Origin: Pseudonocardiales bacterium
GTDB taxonomy: Bacteria > Actinomycetota > Actinomycetes > Mycobacteriales > Jatrophihabitantaceae
DNA: 38,058 nt
Direction: 5' to 3'
Assembly (NCBI GenBank): GCA_003243915.1
Contig: QHCC01000048.1
Span: forward strand, 1 to 38,058
How positions within the stretch are numbered: position 1 is the stretch's first letter; each line of letters starts with the position of its first letter. Of the stretch, positions 1 through 8,938 are shown piece by piece. The notes under the pieces were generated by a model. It made no database searches and was not told the origin of the DNA. It worked only from the letters and a program-made list of their open reading frames with translations. A program made the position numbers and the translations under genes.

Positions 1-275
1 CCGTCGATGATGATGTCGCCCTCGTCCATCAGCCCGACGAGCTCGTCGATCACCTTGCCGGTGATGCCCGCGGGGATCATCACCCAGGCCACCCGCGGCT
101 TGTCCAGCGCGGCGACGAAGTCCGCCAGGGTGAGCGCGCCGACCGCGCCCTCCTTCTCCAGCTCGCCGACCACGTCGGCGCTCACGTCGAACGCGACGGC
201 GGTATGCCCATCGCGCATGACCCGCCGCACGATGTTGGCACCCATCCGGCCCAGGCCGATCATTCCGAGCTGCAT
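1..275 (-). CDS. gnd: 6-phosphogluconate dehydrogenase, N-terminal part (runs off the window)
   Basis: Only the first 91 codons are present; the gene continues beyond base 1. The product would oxidatively decarboxylate 6-phosphogluconate to ribulose 5-phosphate with NAD(P)+ in the cytoplasmic pentose phosphate pathway. The visible part begins [18 protein letters not shown], a Rossmann dinucleotide-binding motif (GLGRMG) at the very N-terminus, followed by a second beta strand ending in FDV and the AWVMIPAG stretch typical of this family. The ATG at 275 overlaps the end of pgi by 16 bases, so the two are almost certainly translated from one message. Dehydrogenases of the 3-hydroxyisobutyrate type share the fold, but VMIPAG and the pgi linkage favour Gnd. 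Nothing about the catalytic domain can be seen. Confidence 0.88.
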   Translation of the reverse strand, partial: MQLGMIGLGRMGANIVRRVMRDGHTAVAFDVSADVVGELEKEGAVGALTLADFVAALDKPRVAWVMIPAGITGKVIDELVGLMDEGDIIID

Positions 276-1918
276 GAGGACTCCTGACGACTTCGGTAAC
301 GGCGGATGAGTGCGTTGGTGGAACTGTCGTGCGCGAGCTCGGGTTCCTCAGCTGATGACAGCTCGCCGGCGACCTGCCTGGCCAGCACCTTGCCCAGTTC
401 GACGCCCCACTGGTCGAAGGGGTTCACATCCCACACGGTGCCCTGCACGAAGACGCTGTGCTCGTAGAGCGCGACGAGCGTGCCCAGCGCACGCGGTGTC
501 AGGCGGTCGAGCAGCAGCGTGTTCGACGGTCGGTTGCCCTCGAAGACACGGTGCGGGACCAGCCACTCGGGCGTGCCCTCCGCCGCGACCTGTTCGGCGG
601 TCTTGCCGAAAGCCAGCGCCTCGGTCTGGGCGAACACGTTCGCGGTGAGGATGTCGTGGTGCTCGCCGAGCGGGTTGAGCGAGTGGGTGAAGCCGATGAA
701 GTCGCACGGGATCAACTCGGTGCCCTGGTGGATGAGCTGGTAGAAGCTGTGCTGCCCGTTGGTGCCGGGCTCACCCCAGTAGACCGGCCCGGTGGCGTAG
801 TCGACGGCCGCGCCGCCCAGCGTGACGTGCTTGCCGTTGGATTCCATCGTCAGCTGCTGCAGGTAGGCGGGGAACCGTTTCAGGTACTGATCGTAGGGCA
901 GCACCGCCTGCGTCTGGGCGCCGAAGAAATCGGCGTACCAGACCGTCAGCAGGCCCAGCAGCACCGGCAGGTTCGCCTCGACGGGTGCGGTGCGAAAGTG
1001 CTCGTCCATTGCGTGGAAGCCGGCCAGCAGCTCTCGGAAGGCGTCCGGCCCGATGGCGATCATCGTGGACAAGCCGATCGCGGAATCCATCGAGTAACGC
1101 CCGCCGACCCAGTCCCAGAAGCCGAACATGTTCATGACGTCGATGCCGAACGCCTCGACGGCCTCGGCGTTGGTCGAGACTGCGACGAAGTGCTTGGCGA
1201 TCGCGGACGGGTCACCGCCGAGCGCCGTGAGCGTCCAGTCCCGGGCGCTCGCCGCATTGGTCATCGTCTCGAGTGTGGTGAACGTCTTCGACGAGATGAT
1301 GAACAGCGTCTCGGCCGGATCGAGGTCCCGGGTGGCCTCCACGAAGTCGGTGCCGTCGACGTTCGAGACGAACCGGAAACTCAGTTCGCGGTCGCTGTAA
1401 TGCCGCAGCGCCTCGTAGGCCATCACCGGCCCGAGGTCCGAGCCGCCGATCCCGACGTTGACGATGGTGCGGATCGCCTTGCCGGTGTGCCCGAGCCAGC
1501 GACCCCGGCGCACCCGGTCGGCGAACTCACCCATGCGGCCGAGCACCTCGTGCACCGCGGGGACGACGTCGATCCCGTCGACGGCGATCCGCTCGCCCTT
1601 GGGCGCGCGCAGCGCGACGTGCAGGACGGCGCGGTCCTCGGTCGCGTTGATCCGCTCCCCCGCGAACATGGCGGCGATGCGCTCGCGTAACCCGGACTCC
1701 ACTGCCAGCTGCACGAGCAGCCCGATCGTCTCGTCGGTGATGCGGTTCTTGGAGTAGTCGAGGTAGATGCCCTCCGCCTCGAGGGTCAGCCGCTCGCCGC
1801 GCCCTGGGTCGCGTGCGAACAGGTCCCGCAACTCGGTGCCGCCGATTTCGGCATGGTGTTCCCCCAATGCCACCCAGGCCGGACGAGCAGTCAGCGGGAT
1901 CGGATTCGCGAGCGCCAT
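260..1918 (-). CDS. pgi: Glucose-6-phosphate isomerase
   Basis: This cytoplasmic enzyme interconverts glucose 6-phosphate and fructose 6-phosphate. The 552-residue product has the usual bacterial length. Both family signatures are visible: [15 protein letters not shown] in the middle and [10 protein letters not shown] near the C-terminus, and the SIS-fold sugar-binding residues follow [10 protein letters not shown]. The ATG at 1918 is preceded by TAGGGA with a 6-base gap, a weak version of the leaderless promoters seen elsewhere in the window. The last codons overlap the start of gnd, so glycolysis entry and the oxidative pentose phosphate branch are transcribed together. The gene is divergent from the UDP-glucose dehydrogenase gene, with about 100 bases between the two starts. 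No abnormality seen. Confidence 0.97.
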   Translation of the reverse strand: MALANPIPLTARPAWVALGEHHAEIGGTELRDLFARDPGRGERLTLEAEGIYLDYSKNRITDETIGLLVQLAVESGLRERIAAMFAGERINATEDRAVLHVALRAPKGERIAVDGIDVVPAVHEVLGRMGEFADRVRRGRWLGHTGKAIRTIVNVGIGGSDLGPVMAYEALRHYSDRELSFRFVSNVDGTDFVEATRDLDPAETLFIISSKTFTTLETMTNAASARDWTLTALGGDPSAIAKHFVAVSTNAEAVEAFGIDVMNMFGFWDWVGGRYSMDSAIGLSTMIAIGPDAFRELLAGFHAMDEHFRTAPVEANLPVLLGLLTVWYADFFGAQTQAVLPYDQYLKRFPAYLQQLTMESNGKHVTLGGAAVDYATGPVYWGEPGTNGQHSFYQLIHQGTELIPCDFIGFTHSLNPLGEHHDILTANVFAQTEALAFGKTAEQVAAEGTPEWLVPHRVFEGNRPSNTLLLDRLTPRALGTLVALYEHSVFVQGTVWDVNPFDQWGVELGKVLARQVAGELSSAEEPELAHDSSTNALIRRYRSRQESSCSSE

Positions 1919-2023
1919 GTGCCATCCCTACCAGACCCCCGCCCACCCCCGCACGGCCAGGCCGCTGTCCTCGGACCGATAGCCTCTGCAACGTCAACCG
2001 CGCGGCAGACTGGGGATTGTGAC

Positions 2024-3349
2024 GTGAGAAGCGAGCGGCCCCGGCTGTCCGTCATCGGCACCGGCTATCTCGGTGCCACCCACGCCGTCTGCATGGTCGA
2101 ACTGGGCTATGACGTCATCGGTCTGGACATCGACGAGGCGAAGATCGAACGGCTGCGTGCCGGCGAGATCCCGTTTTTCGAACCCGGGCTGCCCGAGCTG
2201 CTGGCCAAGCACATCGACGGCGGCAGGCTGCGTTTCACCACCTCCTACCCGGAGGTGGCCGAATTCGCCGACGTCCACTTCGTGTGCGTCGGAACGCCGC
2301 AGCGCAAGGGTGAGCTCGCCGCCGACATGACCTACGTCGACGCGGCCTTCAGTTCGCTGGCCCCCCACCTGACGCGCAAGGTTCTGGTCGTCGGCAAGTC
2401 GACGGTGCCTGCGGGCACCGCTGCGCGGATGGAATCGCTGCTTCTCGACCTCGCTCCGAACAAGGACGTCGAGCTGGCGTGGAACCCGGAGTTCCTGCGC
2501 GAAGGCTTCGCGGTCGAGGACACCCTGCGACCCGACCGGCTCGTCTTCGGCGTGCACTCCGCCTGGGCCGAACAGCAGCTCCGTGCCGCCTTCGCCCCGG
2601 TGCTCGAGACGGGCACGCCGGCCGTCGTCACCGACTTCGCCACCGCCGAGCTCGTCAAGGTCGCGGCGAATTCCTTTCTGGCCACCAAGATCTCGTTCAT
2701 CAACGCGATGGCCGAAGTGTGCGAGGTGACCGGCGCCGACGTCACGAAGCTGGCCGAGGCAATCGGCCACGACGCGCGCATCGGGCGCCGCTTCCTCAAC
2801 GCCGGGCTGGGTTTCGGCGGCGGTTGCCTGCCCAAGGACATCCGCGCGTTCATCGCGCGCGCCGGTGAGCTGGGCGTCGACCAGGCGGTGTCGTTCCTGC
2901 GGGAGGTGGACGAGATCAACCTGCGTCGCCGGGTCCGCACGGTCGAGATCGGGCTGGACCTCGTCGACGGCTCCTATCACGGCACGCACGTCGCGGTGCT
3001 CGGCGCAGCCTTCAAGCCGAACTCCGACGATGTCCGCGACTCGCCCGCGCTGGACGTGGCCGCCTCGATCGGGCGGCGCGGCGGCACCGTGGTCATCTAC
3101 GACCCCCACGCGATGCAGAACGCGCGGCGCATGCATCCGGAGCTCACCTACGTCGAGTCACTGATCGAGGCGGTCACCGGCGCCGACGTGATCATGCTGT
3201 TGACCGAGTGGGACGAGTTCAGGGCGATGTCGCCGGAGCGGATCGGCGCGCTGGTCGCGCACCGCAACCTCGTCGACGGCCGCAACGTACTCGACCCGGT
3301 GCAGTGGCGCGCCGCGGGCTGGCTCTACCGCGCCCTCGGCCGTCCCTAG
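2024..3349 (+). CDS. UDP-glucose 6-dehydrogenase
   Basis: The 441-residue product should oxidise UDP-glucose twice with NAD+ to UDP-glucuronate, a precursor for cell-surface polysaccharides. The N-terminal Rossmann motif is GTGYLG (about residues 13-18), followed by an acidic strand end (GLDID). The central helix carries the NSFLATKISFINAMAE block, and the catalytic cysteine is Cys268 in GFGGGCLPKD. The C-terminal domain has FKPNSDDVRDSPA. All family hallmarks are intact. The GTG at 2024 was chosen because conserved sequence starts seven residues later and a purine-rich GGGGAT lies just upstream; the frame stays open upstream to 1853 but that part reads like antisense of pgi. A TAGCCT at about 1985 could be the -10 of a promoter with a roughly 30-base leader. 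Confidence 0.93.
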   Translation: MRSERPRLSVIGTGYLGATHAVCMVELGYDVIGLDIDEAKIERLRAGEIPFFEPGLPELLAKHIDGGRLRFTTSYPEVAEFADVHFVCVGTPQRKGELAADMTYVDAAFSSLAPHLTRKVLVVGKSTVPAGTAARMESLLLDLAPNKDVELAWNPEFLREGFAVEDTLRPDRLVFGVHSAWAEQQLRAAFAPVLETGTPAVVTDFATAELVKVAANSFLATKISFINAMAEVCEVTGADVTKLAEAIGHDARIGRRFLNAGLGFGGGCLPKDIRAFIARAGELGVDQAVSFLREVDEINLRRRVRTVEIGLDLVDGSYHGTHVAVLGAAFKPNSDDVRDSPALDVAASIGRRGGTVVIYDPHAMQNARRMHPELTYVESLIEAVTGADVIMLLTEWDEFRAMSPERIGALVAHRNLVDGRNVLDPVQWRAAGWLYRALGRP

Positions 3350-3379
3350 CCCGCGCTCCGTCTCCCCGTTGAGTGATTC

Positions 3380-4282
3380 TCAGCTGGTGACGTCCTTGCG
3401 GTCGAAGCGTAGCCAGGCGATCGCGAAGAACACCGCCGCGTAGATCAGCGCCACACCGGTGCCGCGCATCATGTCGTCCCAGCTCACCGTCGGGCCGAGC
3501 GCGTCCAGCCACGAGTACTGGAAGTGCGTCGGCAGGAAGCGGCGGTAGGGATCGAGCGCGGTGATCGAGTCGATGATGTTCGAGACGACCACGAGCAGGG
3601 TCGCGCCACCGACCGCGCCGAGGGGGTTGTCGACGCTGACGCTCAGCAGGAACGCCAACGCCGCCACCACCAGCGACTGCCCGCAGGCGTATGCGACGAC
3701 GATGGCCAGGCGCCACAGCGACTCGGTGAAGTCGAACGTCCCGCCGAGCGGCGAGCGGGCCGGGGCGCCACCGAAGAAGAACGACCCGACGAGCAGGCCC
3801 CACGCGGGCAACATCAGATTCGCGGCGAAGCTCAGGGTCAGCGCCACGATCAGCTTCTGCCGCAGCAACCGGGCCCGCGGCACCGGCATCGCCAGCAGGT
3901 AGCGCAGCGAGGCCCAGTTCGCCTCGCTGGCCACCGTGTCACCGCAGAACAGAGCCACGATGACGACGAGCAGGAAGCCGACGGAGGCGAACTCGGTGAA
4001 CAGCGCGAAGTTGGCCGCCCCCGTGGTGGCCAGATCGACCAGGCCCGGTCCCCCCGTGGAGTCGCCACCGATCTTGAACGCGAGCGCGATGAGGATGGGC
4101 AGCACCAGCAGGACGGCTGCGGCGAACTGGGTGCGTCGCCGTTTGAGCTGGCGCACGAACTCGACGCGCAGGCGCAGCGTCCGCCGCGGATCGAACGCCG
4201 GGGGTGCGCCCGCGGACAGCGCAGCCAGCCGCTCGTGCACGCCCGTTCTGGTCGGCGCGCCCTGTTCGCTCGGAGTACTCAT
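3380..4282 (-). CDS. ABC transporter permease (ABC-2 type)
   Basis: This 300-residue integral membrane protein is the permease partner of the ATPase encoded immediately upstream, with which it overlaps by 4 bases (4279-4282). About six hydrophobic segments are visible: one at residues 55-75 (FAAAVLLVLPILIALAFKI), one around 90-115, one around 145-170, then three more to the C-terminus. The N-terminal 50 residues are hydrophilic and cytoplasmic. The layout with a large loop after the first segment is typical of ABC-2 exporters of the NatB/antibiotic-efflux type. The protein should form a homodimer with two ATPase domains. The substrate cannot be inferred. The last residues are FDRKDVTS. Confidence 0.85.
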   Translation of the reverse strand: MSTPSEQGAPTRTGVHERLAALSAGAPPAFDPRRTLRLRVEFVRQLKRRRTQFAAAVLLVLPILIALAFKIGGDSTGGPGLVDLATTGAANFALFTEFASVGFLLVVIVALFCGDTVASEANWASLRYLLAMPVPRARLLRQKLIVALTLSFAANLMLPAWGLLVGSFFFGGAPARSPLGGTFDFTESLWRLAIVVAYACGQSLVVAALAFLLSVSVDNPLGAVGGATLLVVVSNIIDSITALDPYRRFLPTHFQYSWLDALGPTVSWDDMMRGTGVALIYAAVFFAIAWLRFDRKDVTS

Positions 4283-6864
4283 CGCGGTTCCTCTGCGACC
4301 AGGTCGAGGAAGACGTCCTCGAGGGCGCGGCGGGCGGGGACGGGGTGCGCGGCAATTCCCGCTGCGGCCAGGACCTTCGCGGCACGGTCCGGCTCCTCGA
4401 CGGCCAGCTGCACGCCGCCGGCGCCCGCGATGTCGGACACCGAGCCGGCTGCCACCAGGCGACCCCGGTGCATGACGACGACGTGTGTGCAGGTCTGCTC
4501 GACCTCTGCCAGCAGGTGGCTCGACACCACCACCGTGCGGCCGCTCTCGGCGTAACGCCGCAACACCTCACGCATCTCGGCGATCTGCGGAGGGTCGAGG
4601 CCGTTCGTCGGCTCGTCGAGCACGAGCACCTCGGGCAGCCCCAGCATCGCCTGCGCGATGCCCAGACGTTGCTTCATGCCGTGGCTGTAGGTCTTGACGC
4701 GGCGCTCTATCGACGTGCCGAGGCCCGCGATGTCCAGCGCAGTGTCGAAGTCCGCCTCATCGTCCGCCCGCCCGGTCGCGGCCCAGAACAACCGCAGGTT
4801 CTCCCGGCCGGACAGGTGCGGCAGGAACCCCGGGCCCTCGATGAAGGCGCCCAGGCGCGCCAGCACCGCAGCGCCCGGGCGCACCGGCTCGCCGAACACG
4901 TGGATCACCCCGGCCGTCGGTCGGATCAGGCCGACCAGCACCCGCAGGGTCGTGGTCTTGCCGGCGCCGTTCGGGCCGAGCAGGCCGACGACCTGGCCGC
5001 GCTCGACCCGGAACGTGACGTCGTCGACGGCCCGGTAACCGTCGGCGTACTCCTTGACCAGACCCGCGATCGAGACGGGGACCGCAGCCAGGTCAGGGTC
5101 GGCATGCAGCGCGCGGCGGCGTCGGGCGAACACGAACATGACCGTCGCGCCGGCCAGGACGCACCCGGCGAGACCGGTGAGCAGCCAGGCCGCCGGGTGT
5201 CCGGGGTGCACGACGCGCCCGTCCGCCGTGGGGATCGACAGCGGTGCGCTGAGCCCTGCCAATGCCACGGTGTAGGCACGGGGGTCGGCGGGCAGCTGGT
5301 AGGCGAGGTCGGTGGTGGCGACGCTCAGCCGCAGCCGGTGGCCGGCCGCCACCTCGCGCACGACGGCGGGCAGCTGCACCACGACCGTGCGCGGTGTCCC
5401 GGGCTGCAGACCGGTCAGATGCAGCGGCGCGACGAGGTTCGACGGCAACACGTCGTCACCGCCCGGGGCGACGTCGTGCAGTGCGACGAACAGGATCGCG
5501 TCGGTGCTCGTGCGAGCGGTGATCGTCACGGTGACCGTCGACGCGCCGGCGATGAGCACCCGGGCGGGCAGGCGAGCGGACAGGAACTGGGCACCCTGCC
5601 CCGGGATGGTGCCCAGGGCACTGAACGCGGGCAGCTGTGCCACTCCGGCGAGCAGCGAACCGATCACGGGCAGGCTGGTGACCGCCGCCGGGTTCCCACC
5701 CGCGGGAGCCGTGATCGTCTGCGGTGGCCCGGACACCGTGACCTCCCGGCGAGGTGCCGCGGCGCCGGGCACGCCGGGGTAGCCGTCGACGTGCAGCGTC
5801 CGGTCGACCGTCCGCCCGCTCGCCGTCGAGATCGCCGAGCCCTGTTCGGAGATCTCGAACGGCTGCTGCCCGCGTACCCGCCCGCCGAACACGTCACCCA
5901 GCCAGCCGGTCAACGCGCTGAGCACCTCGGAGGCGCCGTCGGCGCCGTCGTGCCCTCCGGCGCGCCAGGTGACGCGCACCGGCGTCCCGTGCGCCGCGAT
6001 CCCGCGGGCATTCGCGTCGGCTTCGCTGAGCGGGAAGAGGGCATCCTGCTCGCCCTGGGTGAGCAGGGTCGGTGCGGTGATCTTGTCCAGCACCGTCGCC
6101 GGGCTGGAGGCGCGCATGAGCGCGAGCAGTGCGGTGCTGGGCGTCCCGGTCCGGGCCGCCTGCTCATAGGCCGCGCAGAGCTCCGGTGCGAACCGCCCGC
6201 AGGCTGGATCGGCGCCCGGACCCGTGTTCGCCGCTTGGAACAGGTAGCCGGCCCACAACTTCTTGAACACGCCCGGCGGGGCGCCGTTGGCATTGGGGAA
6301 CAGCGCCTGGGCCAGGTCGTTCCAGGTGATGTCGGCACCGACCGCCTGGATGCGCGGGTCGGTGCCGGCGAGCAGCAGGGCGAGCGCGCCGCCATACGAG
6401 CCGCCTGCGACGGCGATCCGGGGCTGGCCACCAGCGCGCGAGACCTGTGGCAGCGAGACCAGGTGCGTGACCAGCAGGCTGGCGTCGTGCACTTCGTAGT
6501 TCGGCGCGTCGAGGTGGACCAGTCCGCCCGATTCGCCGAATCCCCTTGCCGTGTAGGCGAGCACGACGTAGCCGTGTCGGGCCAGCGAGCGCGCCTCGCT
6601 GGCCACGCTCGACTTCGAACCGCCGAAGCCGTGCGCCAGCAGCACAGCCGGAGCGGGCGTCTTCGCGGGCAGGTAGAGGGTGGTGTCGAGCCGCACCGCG
6701 CGGCCCGCCTCGGGGGTGCCCGCGACGAACTGGGAGTGGGTGTGGACGGCCGGCGCGGAGCCGGCCAGCGCAGTGATCGTGATGACCACAGCAGCCAGAG
6801 CGAGCACGGCGACGGCGGCCACCAACCGGCGCGGCGCGTGGCGCACGCGCCGCAGGATGCTCAC
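4279..6864 (-). CDS. Fusion protein: membrane-anchored alpha/beta hydrolase (CocE/X-Pro peptidase type) joined to an ABC transporter ATPase
   Basis: The 861 residues contain two proteins in one. Residues 12-34 form a signal-anchor. Residues 55-330 are an alpha/beta hydrolase with nucleophile Ser156 in GGSYGG, probable acid Asp274 (GEQDALFP) and His305 (GGHDGADG), after the oxyanion-type AHGFGGSK. Residues 335-545 resemble the beta-sandwich that follows the hydrolase in CocE/X-Pro dipeptidyl-peptidases. Residues 556-580 form a second membrane segment ending in RRRR. Residues 597-815 are a complete ABC ATPase: Walker A GPNGAGKT (630-637), signature SHGMK (727-731), Walker B VLVLDEP (746-752) and H-loop His783. 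The topology places the hydrolase outside and the ATPase in the cytoplasm. The permease gene follows with a 4-base overlap. The GTG start lies 6 bases after TAGGCT, so the message is likely leaderless. Related fusions occur in other actinomycetes; the role is unknown to me. Confidence 0.88.
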   Translation of the reverse strand: MSILRRVRHAPRRLVAAVAVLALAAVVITITALAGSAPAVHTHSQFVAGTPEAGRAVRLDTTLYLPAKTPAPAVLLAHGFGGSKSSVASEARSLARHGYVVLAYTARGFGESGGLVHLDAPNYEVHDASLLVTHLVSLPQVSRAGGQPRIAVAGGSYGGALALLLAGTDPRIQAVGADITWNDLAQALFPNANGAPPGVFKKLWAGYLFQAANTGPGADPACGRFAPELCAAYEQAARTGTPSTALLALMRASSPATVLDKITAPTLLTQGEQDALFPLSEADANARGIAAHGTPVRVTWRAGGHDGADGASEVLSALTGWLGDVFGGRVRGQQPFEISEQGSAISTASGRTVDRTLHVDGYPGVPGAAAPRREVTVSGPPQTITAPAGGNPAAVTSLPVIGSLLAGVAQLPAFSALGTIPGQGAQFLSARLPARVLIAGASTVTVTITARTSTDAILFVALHDVAPGGDDVLPSNLVAPLHLTGLQPGTPRTVVVQLPAVVREVAAGHRLRLSVATTDLAYQLPADPRAYTVALAGLSAPLSIPTADGRVVHPGHPAAWLLTGLAGCVLAGATVMFVFARRRRALHADPDLAAVPVSIAGLVKEYADGYRAVDDVTFRVERGQVVGLLGPNGAGKTTTLRVLVGLIRPTAGVIHVFGEPVRPGAAVLARLGAFIEGPGFLPHLSGRENLRLFWAATGRADDEADFDTALDIAGLGTSIERRVKTYSHGMKQRLGIAQAMLGLPEVLVLDEPTNGLDPPQIAEMREVLRRYAESGRTVVVSSHLLAEVEQTCTHVVVMHRGRLVAAGSVSDIAGAGGVQLAVEEPDRAAKVLAAAGIAAHPVPARRALEDVFLDLVAEEPR

Positions 6865-6870
6865 CCCGGC

Positions 6871-6876
6871 AGCCTA
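6871..6876 (-). promoter_or_regulatory. -10 box of leaderless promoter for the hydrolase-ABC operon
   Basis: TAGGCT on the minus strand ends 6 bases before the GTG at 6864, so the transcript should begin at or next to the start codon. No Shine-Dalgarno sequence is present. Inferred from spacing. Confidence 0.55.
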
Positions 6877-6936
6877 CGGAGCCCCTGGATCAGGGCGGCG
6901 GCGTTGCCCGGACGCTCTCAGCAAACGCGGCGCGTG

Positions 6937-7875
6937 TCAGTGCAGGCTGTCGGCCACCCGGACCAACGCCGCGGCGTCCAACGGTGCCGGTGAGCCCGAC
7001 GAGCACACCTGGAACGTGCGCGTCGCGCTCTCACTCCATGTCAGGCAGGTCAGGTCATCGAAGTTGGTGTCCTGCCAGACGGTCGCCGGGTGACCCCGCA
7101 CGACCGGCCGGTCGAGGACAACCGCTCCGACGTTGCCCAGCACTGACGGTGGCCCCATCCTGATGTTGAGCGACGTGTCGGGACCACTGCGGTAGGCCCG
7201 GATCGCGACGCCGGCGAACTTCGGGTCCCACCCGACCGGCTGAGCCTCGTACCCGGCGGGCACGAACTGGGGCGCTGGGAATGTCGCCGGGTCGAGCACG
7301 CCCTGAGGGGTGCCCGTCGTCGCGTCGATGAGCTGCCGCGAGCCCAGCGGTTCCTGCAGCGTCACCTTCAGCCGCTTCGGAGGCATCTTGATGTCGATGC
7401 AGGCAACATCGGACGGCAGAGGGCCGCCAGCGTATGTGGCGACCAGGACGGTTACCGCGTCCGCTGTCTCGGACTCCACCCTGGCGACCGGCTCGAGCGT
7501 GCACGACGGACCACCCTGGATCTCGGCGTCGATCCACACCACGCTCGGGTCGTGCTCGTCGAGCACCGGCAGCGTCCACGCTTCGGTGCCCAAGCGCGTC
7601 AGGGTCTTTCCGTTCAGTTCGATCGTCGACGGCAGGGGGGTCGGGGTGCTGACGGCCGGAGGCGTCGAGCCGTGGTGGGCGTGGCGCACGATCGGGATGG
7701 TGGCGACGGCGGCCACGACCAGCACGGTGGCGGCTACCGCGAGCCATCGGCGTCCGTGCCCACGGCGGCGGGTAGCGCGGTCCAGCATCGTGGCCAACGG
7801 AGGGACGAGGAAGTCCTGTTCGCGCCAGGCATCGCCGCAGGACCGCAGGCGGTCATCGAGATCCTGAGCTGTCAT
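6937..7875 (-). CDS. Single-pass membrane protein cotranscribed with an ECF sigma factor; possible anti-sigma factor
   Basis: The 312-residue product is not a family I recognise. Residues 1-42 are hydrophilic (MTAQDLDDRLRSCGDAW...), residues 43-64 form one membrane segment (WLAVAATVLVVAAVATIPIV), and the remaining 245 residues are a probable extracytoplasmic domain with four cysteines. The start codon overlaps the stop of the sigma factor gene by 4 bases (7872-7875), the usual arrangement for a sigma/anti-sigma pair. The cytoplasmic tail lacks the HxxxCxxC zinc motif of classical anti-sigma domains, so regulation of the sigma factor is inferred from position and topology only. It could instead be a membrane protein that is simply part of the sigma factor's regulon. 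Confidence 0.7.
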   Translation of the reverse strand: MTAQDLDDRLRSCGDAWREQDFLVPPLATMLDRATRRRGHGRRWLAVAATVLVVAAVATIPIVRHAHHGSTPPAVSTPTPLPSTIELNGKTLTRLGTEAWTLPVLDEHDPSVVWIDAEIQGGPSCTLEPVARVESETADAVTVLVATYAGGPLPSDVACIDIKMPPKRLKVTLQEPLGSRQLIDATTGTPQGVLDPATFPAPQFVPAGYEAQPVGWDPKFAGVAIRAYRSGPDTSLNIRMGPPSVLGNVGAVVLDRPVVRGHPATVWQDTNFDDLTCLTWSESATRTFQVCSSGSPAPLDAAALVRVADSLH

Positions 7876-8393
7876 CGGTAGTCCTCTCCGAGTTCACGGC
7901 GCAGCCGCTGCCGGGCGTCGGCGAGGGTCGACTTCGCGGTTCCCGCGCTGCAGCCCATCACCGCCGCGACGTCCGCGACCGGCAGGCCGAGGTAGTAGTA
8001 CAGCGCTACCGCGCTGCGCTGGCGGCCGGTGAGCCGGGTCAGTGCCCGCTCCATGTCGACGTCGGCCACGTTGTCGCCGGCCGCCGCGGTGTCCTCGAGC
8101 GGGAGGTTTGGGTGGGCCGCGATACGGCGATGCCCCTTGCGGGCCTGGTCGGCGACTATGGCGAGCAGCCAGTTGCGCGGCGTCCCACGCTCGGCGTCGA
8201 ACTGGGCCCGCTTGCGCCACGCGGCGCTGAGCGACTCCTGCAGGACGTCCTCCCAGTCACCGGCCGGGGCCAGCCGCCGGGCCAGTCGAGCCATTCCGTC
8301 CCAATGCGGGCGCACCCACTCGCCGAAGGCATCACGCCCGTCCAGGCGGCCCGTCACGGGTGCAGGCGCCGGCAGTTCAGTGAGACCGTCCAC
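7872..8393 (-). CDS. ECF RNA polymerase sigma factor (SigE-like family of actinomycetes)
   Basis: This 173-residue sigma factor should direct RNA polymerase to a small regulon. Region 2 spans about residues 30-95, with the DWEDVLQESLSAAWRKRAQF stretch equal to region 2.2 and NWLLAIVADQARKGHRR equal to 2.3-2.4. Region 4 spans about 115-170 with a helix-turn-helix in LPVADVAAVMGCSAGTAKSTLADARQRL. The linker is short. The GTG at 8393 is preceded by GTAGATGAAGAT, which offers no clear ribosome site. A membrane protein follows with a 4-base overlap and is the obvious candidate for controlling it. Which signal it answers to cannot be read from the sequence. Confidence 0.9.
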   Translation of the reverse strand: MDGLTELPAPAPVTGRLDGRDAFGEWVRPHWDGMARLARRLAPAGDWEDVLQESLSAAWRKRAQFDAERGTPRNWLLAIVADQARKGHRRIAAHPNLPLEDTAAAGDNVADVDMERALTRLTGRQRSAVALYYYLGLPVADVAAVMGCSAGTAKSTLADARQRLRRELGEDYR

Positions 8394-8431
8394 ATCTTCA
8401 TCTACCCGGCAACCGGCCGATCGGTTGGGTG

Positions 8432-8938
8432 TCAGCCCTGTTCGGTGATGCGTTGGGCGAGGGCGGCGTCCTTCGCCTGCGCACTCTCGGCCAGGGTGCT
8501 CTGGAAGGCGGCCATCCGCTGGGCCAAGGAATCGTCGGCCGTGGCGAGGATGCGCACGGCCAGCAGTCCGGCGTTGCGCGCGCCGCCGATCGACACCGTC
8601 GCCACCGGAACACCCGCGGGCATCTGCACGATCGAGAGCAGCGAGTCCATCCCGTCGAGGTACTTCAACGCGACGGGCACGCCGATCACGGGCAACGGCG
8701 TGAGGGCCGCGACCATGCCAGGCAGGTGAGCGGCCCCGCCGGCCCCGGCGATGATCACCTTCAGCCCGCGTGGCGCCGCCTGCTGCGCATAGGACGCCAT
8801 GCCCAGCGGGGTGCGGTGCGCCGAGACCACGCGCACCTCGTGCGGCACCGCGAACTCGCGCAGCACCTCGACTGCCGCGTTCATCACCGACCAGTCGGTG
8901 TCGCTGCCCATGATCACGCCGACCTGTGGATCAGCCAT
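8432..8938 (-). CDS. purE: N5-carboxyaminoimidazole ribonucleotide mutase
   Basis: The 168-residue class I PurE moves the carboxyl group of N5-CAIR to give CAIR in de novo purine synthesis. Visible motifs are [10 protein letters not shown] near the N-terminus, SAHRTP around residue 42 (the active-site histidine) and GGAAHLPGM in the substrate loop. The ATG at 8938 overlaps the end of purK by 8 bases, so the enzyme making the unstable substrate is translated just ahead of the one that uses it. The length and motifs are normal for the family. Confidence 0.97.
   Translation of the reverse strand: MADPQVGVIMGSDTDWSVMNAAVEVLREFAVPHEVRVVSAHRTPLGMASYAQQAAPRGLKVIIAGAGGAAHLPGMVAALTPLPVIGVPVALKYLDGMDSLLSIVQMPAGVPVATVSIGGARNAGLLAVRILATADDSLAQRMAAFQSTLAESAQAKDAALAQRITEQG

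Noticed and set aside
4204-6993. Long plus-strand open frame of over 900 codons
   Set aside because: It is antisense to the hydrolase-ABC gene, whose motifs are all intact; the frame is an effect of high GC. The same applies to long frames opposite pgi, ugd, purK and the polytopic membrane protein.
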